Shown one piece after another: positions 53,801-63,031 of a DNA stretch of 64,000 bases. The position numbers and the translations under genes were made by a program. Every line of letters starts with the position of its first letter. Position 1 is the stretch's first letter. The notes beneath the pieces were generated by a model, which made no database searches, was not told the origin of the DNA, and worked only from the letters and a program-made list of their open reading frames with translations. Source of the stretch: Rhizobium sp. Q54 (GTDB lineage: Bacteria; Pseudomonadota; Alphaproteobacteria; Rhizobiales; Xanthobacteraceae); assembly GCA_945861895.1 (NCBI GenBank), contig CAMAWF010000001.1, forward strand, positions 1 to 64,000, in the 5' to 3' direction.

Positions 53801-53919
53801 AGGCGCTCACGCTCTACACCACGCCGGTGATTTATCTCTTGCTCGACCGGCTGCACCGCAGGCTTGGCGGGGCGGGGCGCGATGCGGCAAGCGGACCGCT
53901 GCCCGCGCCCGCACGCTGA
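50803..53919 (+). CDS. RND efflux permease, MdtC-like (HAE1 type)
   Basis: A 1038-residue AcrB-type transporter, paralogous to the gene before it. It keeps FVVDDAIVMIENMFRNLE, GIVKKNGIMLVDF and other proton-relay motifs. It starts four bases after the upstream stop, with GGAG eight bases before the ATG. Two non-identical RND subunits in tandem imply a mixed trimer, as reported for MdtB/MdtC and MuxB/MuxC. Last gene of the ECF-to-efflux operon; a hairpin element follows at 53932. Confidence 0.95.
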   Translation: MNFSQPFVRRPIGTTLLAIGLFMVGAVAYGFLPVASLPSVEFPTINITASRPGADPAIMAATVAAPLERRIGEISGVTEMTSVSSLGFSRITVQFDLNRSIEGAARDVQAALNAALSDLPSDMPTLPSFRKANPAAAPILILALTSKTVLPSAIYDAADTVIAQRLSQVEGVAEVNVAGSEQPAIRVSVNPVLLASMGISMEEVRTAIVNSNAVGPLGVFDGESRAITIGVNDQLRAPVQYDPVVVKTVNGTVIRLSNVATIQAGVRNNRSAGGFNREPAVLLIITKQGDANVIDTVDRIYRVIPDLRRWIPAGIEISVLSDRTQTIRASVRDMQLTLAATIVLVMLVVFVFLRRGAATIAAGITVPLSLAGTCAAMWAAGFSIDNLSLMALAVSVGFVVDDAIVMIENMFRNLEKGMSPLRAALAGAKQIGFTVVSISVSLIAAFIPLLFMGGIVGRLFREFSVTLAFAIAVSTVVSLSVTPMICAYFVHAPPSRNATWLDRLVEGALARFIGFYARTLRHVLRHHVLVMLVFVATIALTVALYIKTPKGYFPQDDTGLVFGGMQASTDISFQAMAELQQKVLDIVFADPAVANVGSSVGASGYNSSVNRGRVFISLKPLAERNGVSTQRVVARLRTQLNGIPGLRVFMVPAQDLRVGGRQSDSQYQFTLWSPDFDELQRWLPRVQDRIKQLPGIVDVTTDREQGGLQAKIVIDRPAAARLGVKMQDIDNALNNAFSQRQISTIYTQRNQYRVILEVDRKYQRDPSDLAQVYVSGSGGRQVPLSSVARVERSIAPLVVNHQGQFPSVTITYNISPESKLEQATADIERAVAGLHMPDTIHAEFAGDVRAFRGSVGAQPLLIAAALIAVYIVLGVLYESLAHPLTIISTLPPAGLGALLALHIFDAELTVIAFIGIILLIGIVKKNGIMLVDFALEGERRRGLTPDKAIFEACMERFRPILMTTMAALLGAVPLVIATGPGSELRRPLGITIIGGLIVSQALTLYTTPVIYLLLDRLHRRLGGAGRDAASGPLPAPAR

Positions 53920-53931
53920 CTCTCCGTCGTC

Positions 53932-54010
53932 ATGGCCGGGCTTGTCGCGGCCATCCCGATCAGGAACGCAATGCCTTCCTAAACGGGATCACCGGGACAA
54001 GCCCGGTGAT
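53932..54010. terminator. Two-hairpin intergenic element between convergent operons
   Basis: Two stem-loops between the second RND gene and livF: ATGGCCG (53932-53938) with CGGCCAT (53948-53954), and ATCACCGGG (53988-53996) with CCCGGTGAT (54002-54010). The GCCGGGCTTGTC / GACAAGCCCGG sequences resemble a dispersed intergenic repeat I associate with Bradyrhizobium relatives. Suited to act as a bidirectional terminator. Confidence 0.6.
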
Positions 54011-54020
54011 GACAAGCTGG

Positions 54021-54723
54021 CTAAATCCCCAAATAGCGGTGCTGGATGTCAGCCGCGGCCGCGAGCTGCGGCGAAGAGCCGGTCCACACCACGCGCCCGC
54101 GCTCGATCAGGTAATGGCGATCGGCCACTTTGGTCAGCGCCTCGACATTCTTGTCGATCACCAGGATGGCCTGCCCGGCCTTTTTGAGTTGCGCGAGGCA
54201 GCGCCAGATTTCGGCGCGGATCAGCGGCGCCAGCCCCTCGGTCGCCTCGTCCAATATCAGCAGGCGCGGATTGGTCATCAGCGCGCGGCCGATCGCCAGC
54301 ATCTGCTGCTCGCCGCCGGACAGCAGGTTGCCCATGCTGCCGGCGCGTTCGGCCAGACGCGGGAACAATCCGTAGACTTTTTCCAGCGTCCAGCCATCGG
54401 AGTTTCCGGCGCGCGCGGTGGCGACCAGATTTTCACGCACCGTCAGATTCGAAAAAATCTGCCGGCCTTCCGGCACCAATCCGATACCGAGCTGGGCCAC
54501 GCGATAGGACGGATAGTCGCGAATTTCCTCGCCGCCGAAACGGATGGCGCCGGCGCGCGCGCGCGTGAGCCCCATGATCGAGCGCACGGTCGTGGTCTTG
54601 CCCATGCCGTTGCGGCCCATCAGCGTCACCACTTCGGCGGGCTTCACGCTGAACGAAATGCCGAACAGCACCTGGCTCAAACCGTAGCAGGTCTCGACAT
54701 CGGCGACGTGCAGCAGGTCGGCA

Positions 54724-54731
<8 letters not shown>
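54021..54731 (-). CDS. livF: Branched-chain amino acid-type ABC transporter ATP-binding protein LivF
   Basis: A 236-residue ATPase: Walker A GRNGMGKTT at residues 39-47, signature LLSGGEQQ, Walker B LLILDEATEGLAP (the EGLAP form is a LivF hallmark). One of two ATPases of the Liv importer. The ATG at 54731 is chosen and overlaps livG by eight bases; an ATG further upstream at 54752 would overlap more. Last gene of the five-gene operon. Confidence 0.93.
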
Positions 54732-55477
<746 letters not shown>

Positions 55478-55485
<8 letters not shown>

Positions 55486-56473
55486 GTTGCACCTTTGCCA
55501 GTAATCCATCGATGCCGCCACGCGCGAACAGCACGACCAGCAGGAACAACGGGCCCAAAACGATCTGCCAATATTCTCCGGCCTGGGTCGCGGCGCTTGG
55601 CAAAATCAAACCCGCGACGGCGCTGATAAGGACCGGGAGGGTTTCTTCCAGCACCAGCAACGCGACCGCGCCGATCAGCGGGCCGAACAGCGACCCCATG
55701 CCGCCGAGCACCACCATGACGATGAGATCGCCCGAGCGGGTCCAGTGCATCACCGCCGGGCTGATGAAATCCGTATGGTTGGCGAGCAGCGCGCCCGCCA
55801 GCCCGCATAGCGTGCCGGCAATCACGAAGCAGATCAGCTTGTAGCGGAATGTCGGAAATCCGATGGCGTGCATACGCCGGTCGTTCGAGCGCGATCCCCG
55901 GATCACCATGCCGAAGCGCGAATTCACCAGACGCCAGACGAGGTAAATCGTGCCGAGCAGGAAGGCGAAACAGAGGTAATAGAACTGCGTTTTGCTGGAC
56001 AGGTTGACGAGATCGCCGAATTGGCTGCGCTTGTAGATGGTCAGGCCGTCGTCGCCGCCGTAACGGTCGAGACCGATCGCGATGTAATAAAACATCTGCG
56101 CGAAGGCGAGCGTGATCATGATGAAATAGACGCCGCGCGTGCGCAGCGAAAGCGCGCCGAGGCCGAGCGCAATCAGCGCCGATACCGCGACCGCGACCGG
56201 CCACTGCACAAAGCCCGAGAGGATTCCCTCCTTCGCCAGAATGCCGACGACATAACCGCCGATGCCGAGATAGACCGCATGGCCGAAGCTCACCATGCCG
56301 CCGTAGCCGAGAATGAGGTTCAGGCTGGTCGCCGCCATCGCCAGAATGACGATGCGGGTGAACAGCGTCAGCAAGAAATAGTTGCCGGTGAGCGCGGCAT
56401 AGACCGGCAGCAGGGCGAGAACCGTCAACACGCCGGCGATGAAAATGGAGCGGAGGTTGAGCGGCGCCGTCAT
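55478..56473 (-). CDS. livM: Branched-chain amino acid-type ABC transporter permease LivM
   Basis: A 331-residue inner-membrane permease with about 9-10 hydrophobic segments. The characteristic NLILGYGGMVSFGHAVYLGIGGY block is near residues 52-74 and the cytoplasmic coupling loop (RGSRSNDRRMHAIGFPTFRYKL) is around 196-217. It pairs with LivH; the starts and stops overlap by four bases (56470-56473). Confidence 0.93.
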
Positions 56474-57387
56474 TTGCCCGCCGTGGGAAACAGGCCTTCC
56501 GGCCGGAACACCAGCACCAGCGCCATCAGCAGATAGATCAGCATCGAGGAGAGCGCCGGTCCCGCGCTGGAGGCGGCATTGCTGCTCAGGAACAACCGCA
56601 GCAAATCGGGGAGAAAGGCGCGCCCGACCGTATCGATCAGGCCGACGAAGATCGCGGCGACGAAGGCGCCGCGGATCGAGCCGATGCCGCCGATGATGAT
56701 GACGACGAAGGCCAGGATCAGGATGTTCTCGCCCATGCCGATCTGCACGGTCAAAATCGGCGCTTGCATCAGTCCGGCAAAGCCGGCGAGCGCCGCCCCC
56801 AGACCGAACACCAGCGTATAGAGCAGCTTGATGTTAATGCCGAGCGCACCCACCATCTCGCGATTGGAGGCGCCGGCCCGGATCAGCATGCCGATGCGCG
56901 TGCGCATGACCAGAACATAGAGCAGCAGCGCAACGATCAACGTCGCGACGATGATGACGATGCGGTAGAGCGGATAGAAAACGCCCGGCAGCACCTGCAC
57001 GGCCTGCAACATTTCCATCGGCAGCGACAGCGTCATACCCGCCGGGCCCCAGATCATCCGCACCAGTTCGTTGAAAAATAGAATCAGCCCGAAGGTTCCG
57101 AGCACGTGATCGAGGTGGTCGCGGCCGTAGAGCCGCCGCATGGCGATCACCTCCACCGCCATGCCGACCACAAGCGTGGCAATCAGCGCCAGCAGCGCGC
57201 CGGCCACGAAGCTGTCGGTCAGCGCGGCGAAGGTGGCCGCGAAATAGGCGCCGAGCATGTAGAGCGAGCCGTGCGCCAGGTTGACCAGATCCATGATGCC
57301 GAAGATCAGCGTCAGGCCGGCCGCCAACAGGAACAGCAGCATGCCCAGTTGCACGCCGTTGAGGCATTGCTCGATAAAGTAAAGCAT
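56470..57387 (-). CDS. livH: Branched-chain amino acid-type ABC transporter permease LivH
   Basis: A 305-residue inner-membrane permease. The N-terminal LLAAGLTLIFGIMDLVNLAHGSLYMLGAY block and the coupling-loop sequence AGASNREMVGALGIN (about 173-187) identify it. It is separated from the binding-protein gene by 84 bases that contain a strong hairpin, an arrangement that gives more binding protein than membrane components. Confidence 0.93.
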   Translation of the reverse strand: MLYFIEQCLNGVQLGMLLFLLAAGLTLIFGIMDLVNLAHGSLYMLGAYFAATFAALTDSFVAGALLALIATLVVGMAVEVIAMRRLYGRDHLDHVLGTFGLILFFNELVRMIWGPAGMTLSLPMEMLQAVQVLPGVFYPLYRIVIIVATLIVALLLYVLVMRTRIGMLIRAGASNREMVGALGINIKLLYTLVFGLGAALAGFAGLMQAPILTVQIGMGENILILAFVVIIIGGIGSIRGAFVAAIFVGLIDTVGRAFLPDLLRLFLSSNAASSAGPALSSMLIYLLMALVLVFRPEGLFPTAGK

Positions 57388-57416
57388 TGTTGTTCGCTTC
57401 GCAGGCCCAGAAACAA

Positions 57417-57454
57417 CAAGACGGCAGCAACGCTTTTGCGCCGCTGCCGTCTTG
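57417..57454 (-). terminator. Stem-loop between the binding-protein gene and livH
   Basis: Perfect 12-base arms CAAGACGGCAGC (57417-57428) and GCTGCCGTCTTG (57443-57454); the loop itself can form CGC-TTTT-GCG. On the minus strand it follows the binding-protein stop and is trailed by a U-rich TTGTTTCT. It could be a leaky terminator or an mRNA-stabilising hairpin that sets a higher level of the binding protein. Confidence 0.7.
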
Positions 57455-57471
57455 CAACGATCATGCCGGCA

Positions 57472-58641
57472 TTACTTCATCTGGCATTTGCCGACGTGCT
57501 GGTCCTGGCTGTCCTTCACGATGGTCGCGACGGTCTTGAGCGCGAAGTTGCCGTCCTTATCCTTCACCACGTCCTGCAGATAGAAGTTCTGGATCGGGAT
57601 ATGATTCTTGCCGTACTTGAAGTTGCCACGCACGGATTTGAAGTTTGCCTTCTCCATTTCCCTGCGCATCTCGTCCTTCTTGCTCAGATCGCCCTTGACC
57701 GCCACGACGGCGCTGTTGATGAGCGCCGCGGCGTCATAAGTCTGCGCGCCATAGAACGCCGGCGACGACTTGTACTTTGTCTTAAAGTCGGCGACGAACT
57801 TTTTGTTGGTGGGATTGGGCAGATCGTTCACCCACTGCTGCGCGCCGGGCACGCCAAGCGCGAGGTCTTTCTGCCGCGGCAGCGACAGCTCGTCGATGGT
57901 GAACGCGGTGTAGAGCGGGATCTGGCCTTTCAGGCCGGCCTGGGCGTATTGGGTAAGGAACTGCACGCCGGCGGCGCCCGGATAGAACACGAAGATGGCG
58001 TCCGGCTTGGCCGCGCGCGCCTTCGACAGCTCGGCGGAGAAATCGAGCTGGGTCGGCCACACGGTCAACTCCTGGCCGAGAACTTTGCCCTTGAAGGTCG
58101 CGGCAACGCCCGTGAGCATGTCCTTGCCGGCGGCGTAGTTCGGGCCGATCAGGAAGACGCTCTTCACGCCCTTCTGATTCATGTAGAGGCCCATCGCCTG
58201 CGGTGTCTGATCGTTTTGCCAGGAGGTCGAGAACACGTAAGGCGAGCACAGCTCGCCGGCGATCTGCGACGGTCCGGCATTGGTGACGACCATCATCGTC
58301 TTGGAATCGACGACCGACTTGAGCGAGGCGAGCAGCACGTTCGACCAGATGTAGCCGACGATGAAATCGACCTTGTCGGATTCGATCAGCTTGTCGGTCT
58401 TCTGCTTGCCGACCTCCGGCTTCTGCTGGTCGTCTTCGTAGATGACTTCGACCGGCAGGCCGCCAAGCTTGCGGCCGAGATGGTCGAGGCCAAGCTCGAA
58501 GGAATTGCGCATGTCGTTGCCGATGACGGCGGTCGGACCGCTGAACGTGCTGATGAAGCCGATCTTGACGGTTTTCTGCTGAGCCGCGGCCGGAGCCGCT
58601 GCCAGCGCAAACGCGCCGGCGAGTAACATCGCTTTACGCAT
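57472..58641 (-). CDS. ABC transporter substrate-binding protein, Liv family
   Basis: A 389-residue periplasmic binding protein (Peripla_BP_6 fold). Signal peptide 1-21 ends APAAAQ. The mature start TVKIGFISTFSGPTAVIGNDMRN and segments GPSQIAGELCSPYVFSTSWQNDQTPQA and GPNYAAGKD match aromatic/other-ligand members of the Liv family rather than true leucine-binding protein. The ligand is unknown; being divergent from an FAD/SDR/PaaG operon, it may carry the substrate of that pathway. Well separated from livH by a hairpin. Confidence 0.92.
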   Translation of the reverse strand: MRKAMLLAGAFALAAAPAAAQQKTVKIGFISTFSGPTAVIGNDMRNSFELGLDHLGRKLGGLPVEVIYEDDQQKPEVGKQKTDKLIESDKVDFIVGYIWSNVLLASLKSVVDSKTMMVVTNAGPSQIAGELCSPYVFSTSWQNDQTPQAMGLYMNQKGVKSVFLIGPNYAAGKDMLTGVAATFKGKVLGQELTVWPTQLDFSAELSKARAAKPDAIFVFYPGAAGVQFLTQYAQAGLKGQIPLYTAFTIDELSLPRQKDLALGVPGAQQWVNDLPNPTNKKFVADFKTKYKSSPAFYGAQTYDAAALINSAVVAVKGDLSKKDEMRREMEKANFKSVRGNFKYGKNHIPIQNFYLQDVVKDKDGNFALKTVATIVKDSQDQHVGKCQMK

Positions 58642-58872
58642 GATCGTAACCCTCCCTGGGCCTTATTGGCCCTTTGACTGGATACTAATCTATCGGGCTT
58701 GCGGCCAAAAGGTCCACCCGCGCCGGCCGTGGCGGCGCGACCGTGCGGCGAAATGGCCCTCAATACGGGTTTATTGGCCATGCGATCGCAGCCATTGACC
58801 GGCATTGCACGCGCCCGGCAGTCTGGCAAAACGAGGCCCGCGACCGGCCACGAACCAAGGGATGTAAGACCT

Positions 58873-60510
58873 TTGTCGAAGGCGCTGGAAAAAACCTACG
58901 ACGGCATCATCATCGGGGCCGGCCATCACGGCCTCATCCTCGGCGCCTATCTCGCCAAAGCGGGCCTCGACATCCTGCTGGTCGAACGTCGGCTGACCTA
59001 TGGCGGCGGGCTTGCGACCGAAGAGGTGACCGAGCCCGGATTTTATCACAATCTGCACTCTATCAATCATTTCCACATCAGCGAGACGCCGTGGTTCAAG
59101 GATTTGGGCCTAAGCGAGCGCGTCACCTACATCACGCCGCGCTACGAGCTTGGCCAGGCTCACAGCGACGGTAGCGCGCTGGTGCTCGGCCGCGATCTGG
59201 AAGAGTCGGTCGCCAACATCGCGCGTTTCTCGAAAAAAGACGCCGCCACGTTCCGCGAATGGAATCGCAAGGCGGAAAAAATCACCGCGGATATTTTTCT
59301 ACCCGAACGCTATTCCGAGCCGCTGCCGCAGGCGGAACGCGAGGCGCTGCTGTCGCGCACTTCGCTTGGGCGCGAATTCCTCGAAATGTCCAACCGCCAG
59401 CCGCTTGAGGTGGTGCGCGAGCTGTTCGAAAACGAGCACGTGCGGTTGTTGTTTTTGTTCAAGGTGTCGTTGTTCGGCACCTGGCTGGTGGATACCTTGT
59501 CGAAGACCAGCCCGATGGGCTCGGTGGTGCGCTCCTTCGATCTCGAAAGCGGCTACCAGCTTTGTCAGGGCGGCTCGTTCAACCTCGCGCGCGGGCTGAT
59601 GGAATGTTTCATCGCCGCCGGCGGCACCTATCGGCCGCAGGTGCGCATCGACCGCATCGTGATCGAAAATAATAAGGCGGCCGGCATTGCGCTCGACGAC
59701 GGCCGCACCGTGCGCTCCAGGCAGTTCGTCGCTTCCACGCTCGACGTGCATCAAACCTTCGAGAAAATGATCGGGCGCGAGCAGATGCCGCAAGCATTCC
59801 GCAAAAAACTCGACGACTACAAATACACCGCCTGGACACTGTTCGGCCTGCATCTCGCGCTGCATGAAAGCCCGCGCTTTGCGGCGGAAAAGTTCGATCC
59901 CAACATCAACCGCACGCTGAAATGGAGCATCGGCGCGGAAACGATGGAGGATTTGTTCTCCGCGCATCAGGACGTGCAGGCCGGCCGCGTGCCGAAGATC
60001 GTGCAGTTCGGCGCGGGGCCGTTGAGCCTGCTGGACCCGACGCAGGCGCCGCCCGGCAAGCACACCACCTATTGCTGGCACGTGATGCCGCTTGAGCCCG
60101 ACACCGGCGGCAAGAGCTACGAAACGTTCAAGCAGGAATTCTCCGACCGCATCATCGAGACTTTCGCCCGCGTCTGCCCCAATATGACGCAGAAGAACAT
60201 CATCGGCCGTTACGTCTACACCGCGCGCGAATATACCCAGGACATGATCAATATGCGCGACGGCGACATTTTCATGGGCGCGTTCAATGCGAGCCAAGTG
60301 ATGTACAACCATTTCGGCTACCGCACGCCGATCGCGAATCTGTACAACGCCGGTTCCGCCGGCCATCCCGGCGGCGCGATTTCCGGCGGCGCGGGCTATA
60401 TCGGCGCAGCAATCATCGCGCGCGACCTCGGCCTCAAGCCGTGGTGGACACCGTGGGATGCGCGCGTGGCGCTCGAAGCAGTAGCGCGCAAGCAACAAGG
60501 CGTGGCATGA
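58873..60510 (+). CDS. Phytoene-desaturase-like FAD-dependent oxidoreductase
   Basis: About 545 residues. GAGHHGLILGAYLAKAG near residue 14-30 is the FAD-binding GxGxxG segment, followed by LVERRLTYGGGLATEE; the C terminus carries the second FAD motif GHPGGAISGGAGY. This is the CrtI/phytoene-desaturase-like amine-oxidase fold group, which in bacteria also includes non-carotenoid dehydrogenases. I chose the TTG at 58873 (AAGGGA ten bases upstream) because family members start about ten residues before the FAD motif; ATG codons at 58753 or 58780 are possible. First gene of a four-gene operon; divergent from the Liv binding protein. Confidence 0.85.
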   Translation: MSKALEKTYDGIIIGAGHHGLILGAYLAKAGLDILLVERRLTYGGGLATEEVTEPGFYHNLHSINHFHISETPWFKDLGLSERVTYITPRYELGQAHSDGSALVLGRDLEESVANIARFSKKDAATFREWNRKAEKITADIFLPERYSEPLPQAEREALLSRTSLGREFLEMSNRQPLEVVRELFENEHVRLLFLFKVSLFGTWLVDTLSKTSPMGSVVRSFDLESGYQLCQGGSFNLARGLMECFIAAGGTYRPQVRIDRIVIENNKAAGIALDDGRTVRSRQFVASTLDVHQTFEKMIGREQMPQAFRKKLDDYKYTAWTLFGLHLALHESPRFAAEKFDPNINRTLKWSIGAETMEDLFSAHQDVQAGRVPKIVQFGAGPLSLLDPTQAPPGKHTTYCWHVMPLEPDTGGKSYETFKQEFSDRIIETFARVCPNMTQKNIIGRYVYTAREYTQDMINMRDGDIFMGAFNASQVMYNHFGYRTPIANLYNAGSAGHPGGAISGGAGYIGAAIIARDLGLKPWWTPWDARVALEAVARKQQGVA

Positions 60511-61298
60511 ACGCGCACGCGGACACAAAGAACGTGGTGTTCCCCTCGCTGGCGGGGCGCGTGGTCATCATCACCGGCGCGGGTCAGGGCATCGGACGTG
60601 TTTTCGCCAAAGCCTTCGGCGCGGCCGGCGCCATCGCCGTAATCGCCGAACGCAACGCCGGGAAAGGCGAAGCCGTCGCCAAGGAAGTCACGCAAGCCGG
60701 CGGACAGGCGCTCGCCATTGCCACCGACGTCGCCGATCCGGCCTCGATCGAAAAGATGGTGAAGGCCGCCGACGAAAAATTTGGCCGCATCGACGTTCTC
60801 ATCAACAATGCCGGGATATTCTCCACGCTGGAGATGCGCCCGTTCGACCAGATTCCGCTCGCAGAATGGGAACGGGTGCTGCGCGTCAATCTCACCGGTC
60901 CGTTTCTTTGCGCGCGCGCGGTGCTGCCCGCCATGCGGCGCGCGAAATGGGGACGCATTGTCAACATCGCCTCCGGCGCGGTGCGGCTCGGCCGCCCGAA
61001 TTATCTGCACTACATCGCCAGCAAAGCCGCGCTCTCCGGCATCAGCCTGTCGATGGCGCGCGAACTCGGCGCCGACAACATCACCGTCAACGCAATTTTG
61101 CCGGGCGCGACCTTCACCGAGATCGAGCGCAAGACCGTCACGCCGGAGCAGAAGGCGAAGATCATTTCCATGCAATGCGTCCCGCGCGCGGAAACGCCGG
61201 AGGACCTCGTCGGCACCGTGCTGTTTCTGGCCTCCGACGCTTCTGCATTTGTCACCGGGCAAAACATCAATCTCGATGGCGGGGTAACTGGCTCATGA
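60507..61298 (+). CDS. Short-chain dehydrogenase/reductase (SDR)
   Basis: A 263-residue classical SDR. Cofactor motif GAGQGIG near 25-31, NNAG near 98-101, catalytic Ser in NIASGA, Tyr and Lys in YIASK, and the C-terminal QNINLDGG that ends most FabG-like members. It oxidises or reduces a hydroxyl or oxo substrate with NAD(P). ATGA overlaps join it to the FAD oxidoreductase before it (60507-60510) and the PaaG gene after it (61295-61298). Confidence 0.93.
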   Translation: MNAHADTKNVVFPSLAGRVVIITGAGQGIGRVFAKAFGAAGAIAVIAERNAGKGEAVAKEVTQAGGQALAIATDVADPASIEKMVKAADEKFGRIDVLINNAGIFSTLEMRPFDQIPLAEWERVLRVNLTGPFLCARAVLPAMRRAKWGRIVNIASGAVRLGRPNYLHYIASKAALSGISLSMARELGADNITVNAILPGATFTEIERKTVTPEQKAKIISMQCVPRAETPEDLVGTVLFLASDASAFVTGQNINLDGGVTGS

Positions 61299-62089
61299 GC
61301 GATACGACCATTCTCGTCGACAAGCGCGCGGGCTATCGCGTCATCACGCTCAACCGGCCCGACCGTCTCAATGCCTTCAATGAGGACATGCATCTGGCGC
61401 TACGCGCGGCGCTTGAGGACGCCGAGAAGGACGAAGGCTGCCGCGCGCTGATGATCACCGGAGCGGGCCGCGGCTTCTGCACGGGCCAAGACCTCAACGA
61501 CCGCCTGGCCAAGCCGGGCGAGCAGGTCGTGCTCGGCGGCACGCTCGAACAGTTTTACAATCCGCTGGTGCGCAAGCTGCGCGCGCTGCCCTTCCCGGTC
61601 GTCGCCGCCGTGAATGGCGTCGCGGCCGGCGCCGGCTGCAACATTGCGCTTGCGTGCGATATCGTCATCGCGGCGCGCTCGGCGAGCTTCATCCAATCGT
61701 TTGCCCGCGTCGGTCTGGTGCCGGATTCCGGCGGCACTTGGATATTGCCGCGGCTTGTCGGCGAAGCGCGTGCGCGCGGGCTGGCGCTGCTGGCCGAGCC
61801 GCTACCGGCGGAGAAAGCCGAGAGCTGGGGGCTGATCTGGAAAGCGGTCGACGATGCTGCGCTGATGAGCGAGGCGGAAAAACTCTGCGTGCATTTTGCC
61901 GCCGCGCCGACGCAAGGGCTGGCGCTGATTAAGCGCGCGCTCAATGCTTCGGCAACCAATAGTTTCGATGCGCAACTCGATCTCGAACGCGATTCCCAGC
62001 GCGCCGCCAGCCAGACGCCGGATTATGCCGAAGGCGTGCGCGCCTTCATGGAAAAGCGCAAGCCGAACTTCACCGGCCGGAAAAAATGA
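61295..62089 (+). CDS. paaG: Enoyl-CoA hydratase/isomerase, PaaG type
   Basis: A 264-residue crotonase-fold protein. GAGRGFCTGQDLNDR, FYNPLVRKLR, CDIVIAARSASF, GLVPDSGGTW and the ending EGVRAFMEKRKPNFTG closely follow phenylacetate-pathway PaaG (ring-1,2-epoxyphenylacetyl-CoA isomerase) as I remember it, including the catalytic Asp in VPDSGG. No other paa genes are here, so it may isomerise another CoA thioester. Joined by ATGA overlaps to the SDR and the aspartate-dehydrogenase-like gene. Confidence 0.9.
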   Translation: MSDTTILVDKRAGYRVITLNRPDRLNAFNEDMHLALRAALEDAEKDEGCRALMITGAGRGFCTGQDLNDRLAKPGEQVVLGGTLEQFYNPLVRKLRALPFPVVAAVNGVAAGAGCNIALACDIVIAARSASFIQSFARVGLVPDSGGTWILPRLVGEARARGLALLAEPLPAEKAESWGLIWKAVDDAALMSEAEKLCVHFAAAPTQGLALIKRALNASATNSFDAQLDLERDSQRAASQTPDYAEGVRAFMEKRKPNFTGRKK

Positions 62090-62901
62090 GCACGAATAAA
62101 GATTTACGCATCGGGCTGGCCGGGCTTGGCGCGGTCGGCGGCGAAGTCGCGCGCCGGCTCGCCGCCGGCATCCCCGGCTTGACGCTTGCGGCGGTTTCCA
62201 TGCGCGATCTGGACAAGGCCAAGCGCATCCTGCCGCAGATCGGCGGCGCCATCGCGGTGCGCAAGCCGACCGAACTCGCCGACGATTGCGACGTGGTGGT
62301 CGAATGCCTGCCGCCGCCGCTTTTTCGTTCCGTGGGGATCAGCGCTATCGACGCTTCACGCATCTTCATGCCGCTGTCGGTCGGGCAGTTGCTCGAACAT
62401 TGGGATCTGGTCGAACGCGCCAAACAAAAAGGCGCACGCATTCTGGTGCCGACCGGCGGGTTGATCGGGCTCGACGCGGTGCGCGCGGCGGCCGAAGGCA
62501 CCATCCGCTCGGTCAGCATGGTGACGCGCAAGCCGCCGAACGGTCTTGACGGCGCGCCTTATCTGGTCGCGCGCGGCATCTCGCTGAAAAATCTCGACAA
62601 GCCGCTGAAAGTGTTCGACGGCAGCGCGCGCGAAGGGGCCAAGGGCTTCCCCGCCAACGTCAACGTCGCGGCCGCATTGAGCCTCGCCGGCATCGGACCC
62701 GACCGCACGCATCTTGAAATCTGGGCCGACCCGGCGCTCAAGCTCAATACCCACCGCATCGAAGTGGATGCCGATACCGCGCGCTTTTCCATGACGATTG
62801 AAAACGTGCCGTCGGAAAATCCGCGCACCGGCAAGATCGTGGCGCTGTCGACGGTCGCGACGCTGCGCGGGCTGGTCGCCGAATTGAAAGTGGGGACCTG
62901 A
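62086..62901 (+). CDS. Aspartate dehydrogenase family NAD(P)-binding protein (NadX-like)
   Basis: A 271-residue protein. N-terminal Rossmann motif GLGAVGGEVARRL near 13-25, and the C-terminal domain landmarks of L-aspartate dehydrogenase: PTGGLIGLDAVRAA, FPANVNVAAALSLAGIG, the catalytic His in NTHRIEV, and PSENPRTGKIVALS. Known members oxidise L-aspartate to iminoaspartate for NAD synthesis; here the operon context (FAD enzyme, SDR, PaaG) suggests another amino or imino acid step. Coupled to paaG by ATGA overlap; last gene of the operon. Confidence 0.88.
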   Translation: MSTNKDLRIGLAGLGAVGGEVARRLAAGIPGLTLAAVSMRDLDKAKRILPQIGGAIAVRKPTELADDCDVVVECLPPPLFRSVGISAIDASRIFMPLSVGQLLEHWDLVERAKQKGARILVPTGGLIGLDAVRAAAEGTIRSVSMVTRKPPNGLDGAPYLVARGISLKNLDKPLKVFDGSAREGAKGFPANVNVAAALSLAGIGPDRTHLEIWADPALKLNTHRIEVDADTARFSMTIENVPSENPRTGKIVALSTVATLRGLVAELKVGT

Positions 62902-63031
62902 CATCTGCCTCGCGCCGTGCGCTAAATCGTTTGTGCGCTAACGAGATTGCCTTCATAATTCCAGGCGATATCATTCGTCCCGGCAAGGCGGCGCCCGCCG
63001 CCGATGCCGGTCGCGACCAGGCCTTGAGAAC

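Noticed and set aside
51904..53856. A 650-codon minus frame opposite the second RND gene
   Set aside because: Antisense shadow of a well-supported RND transporter.
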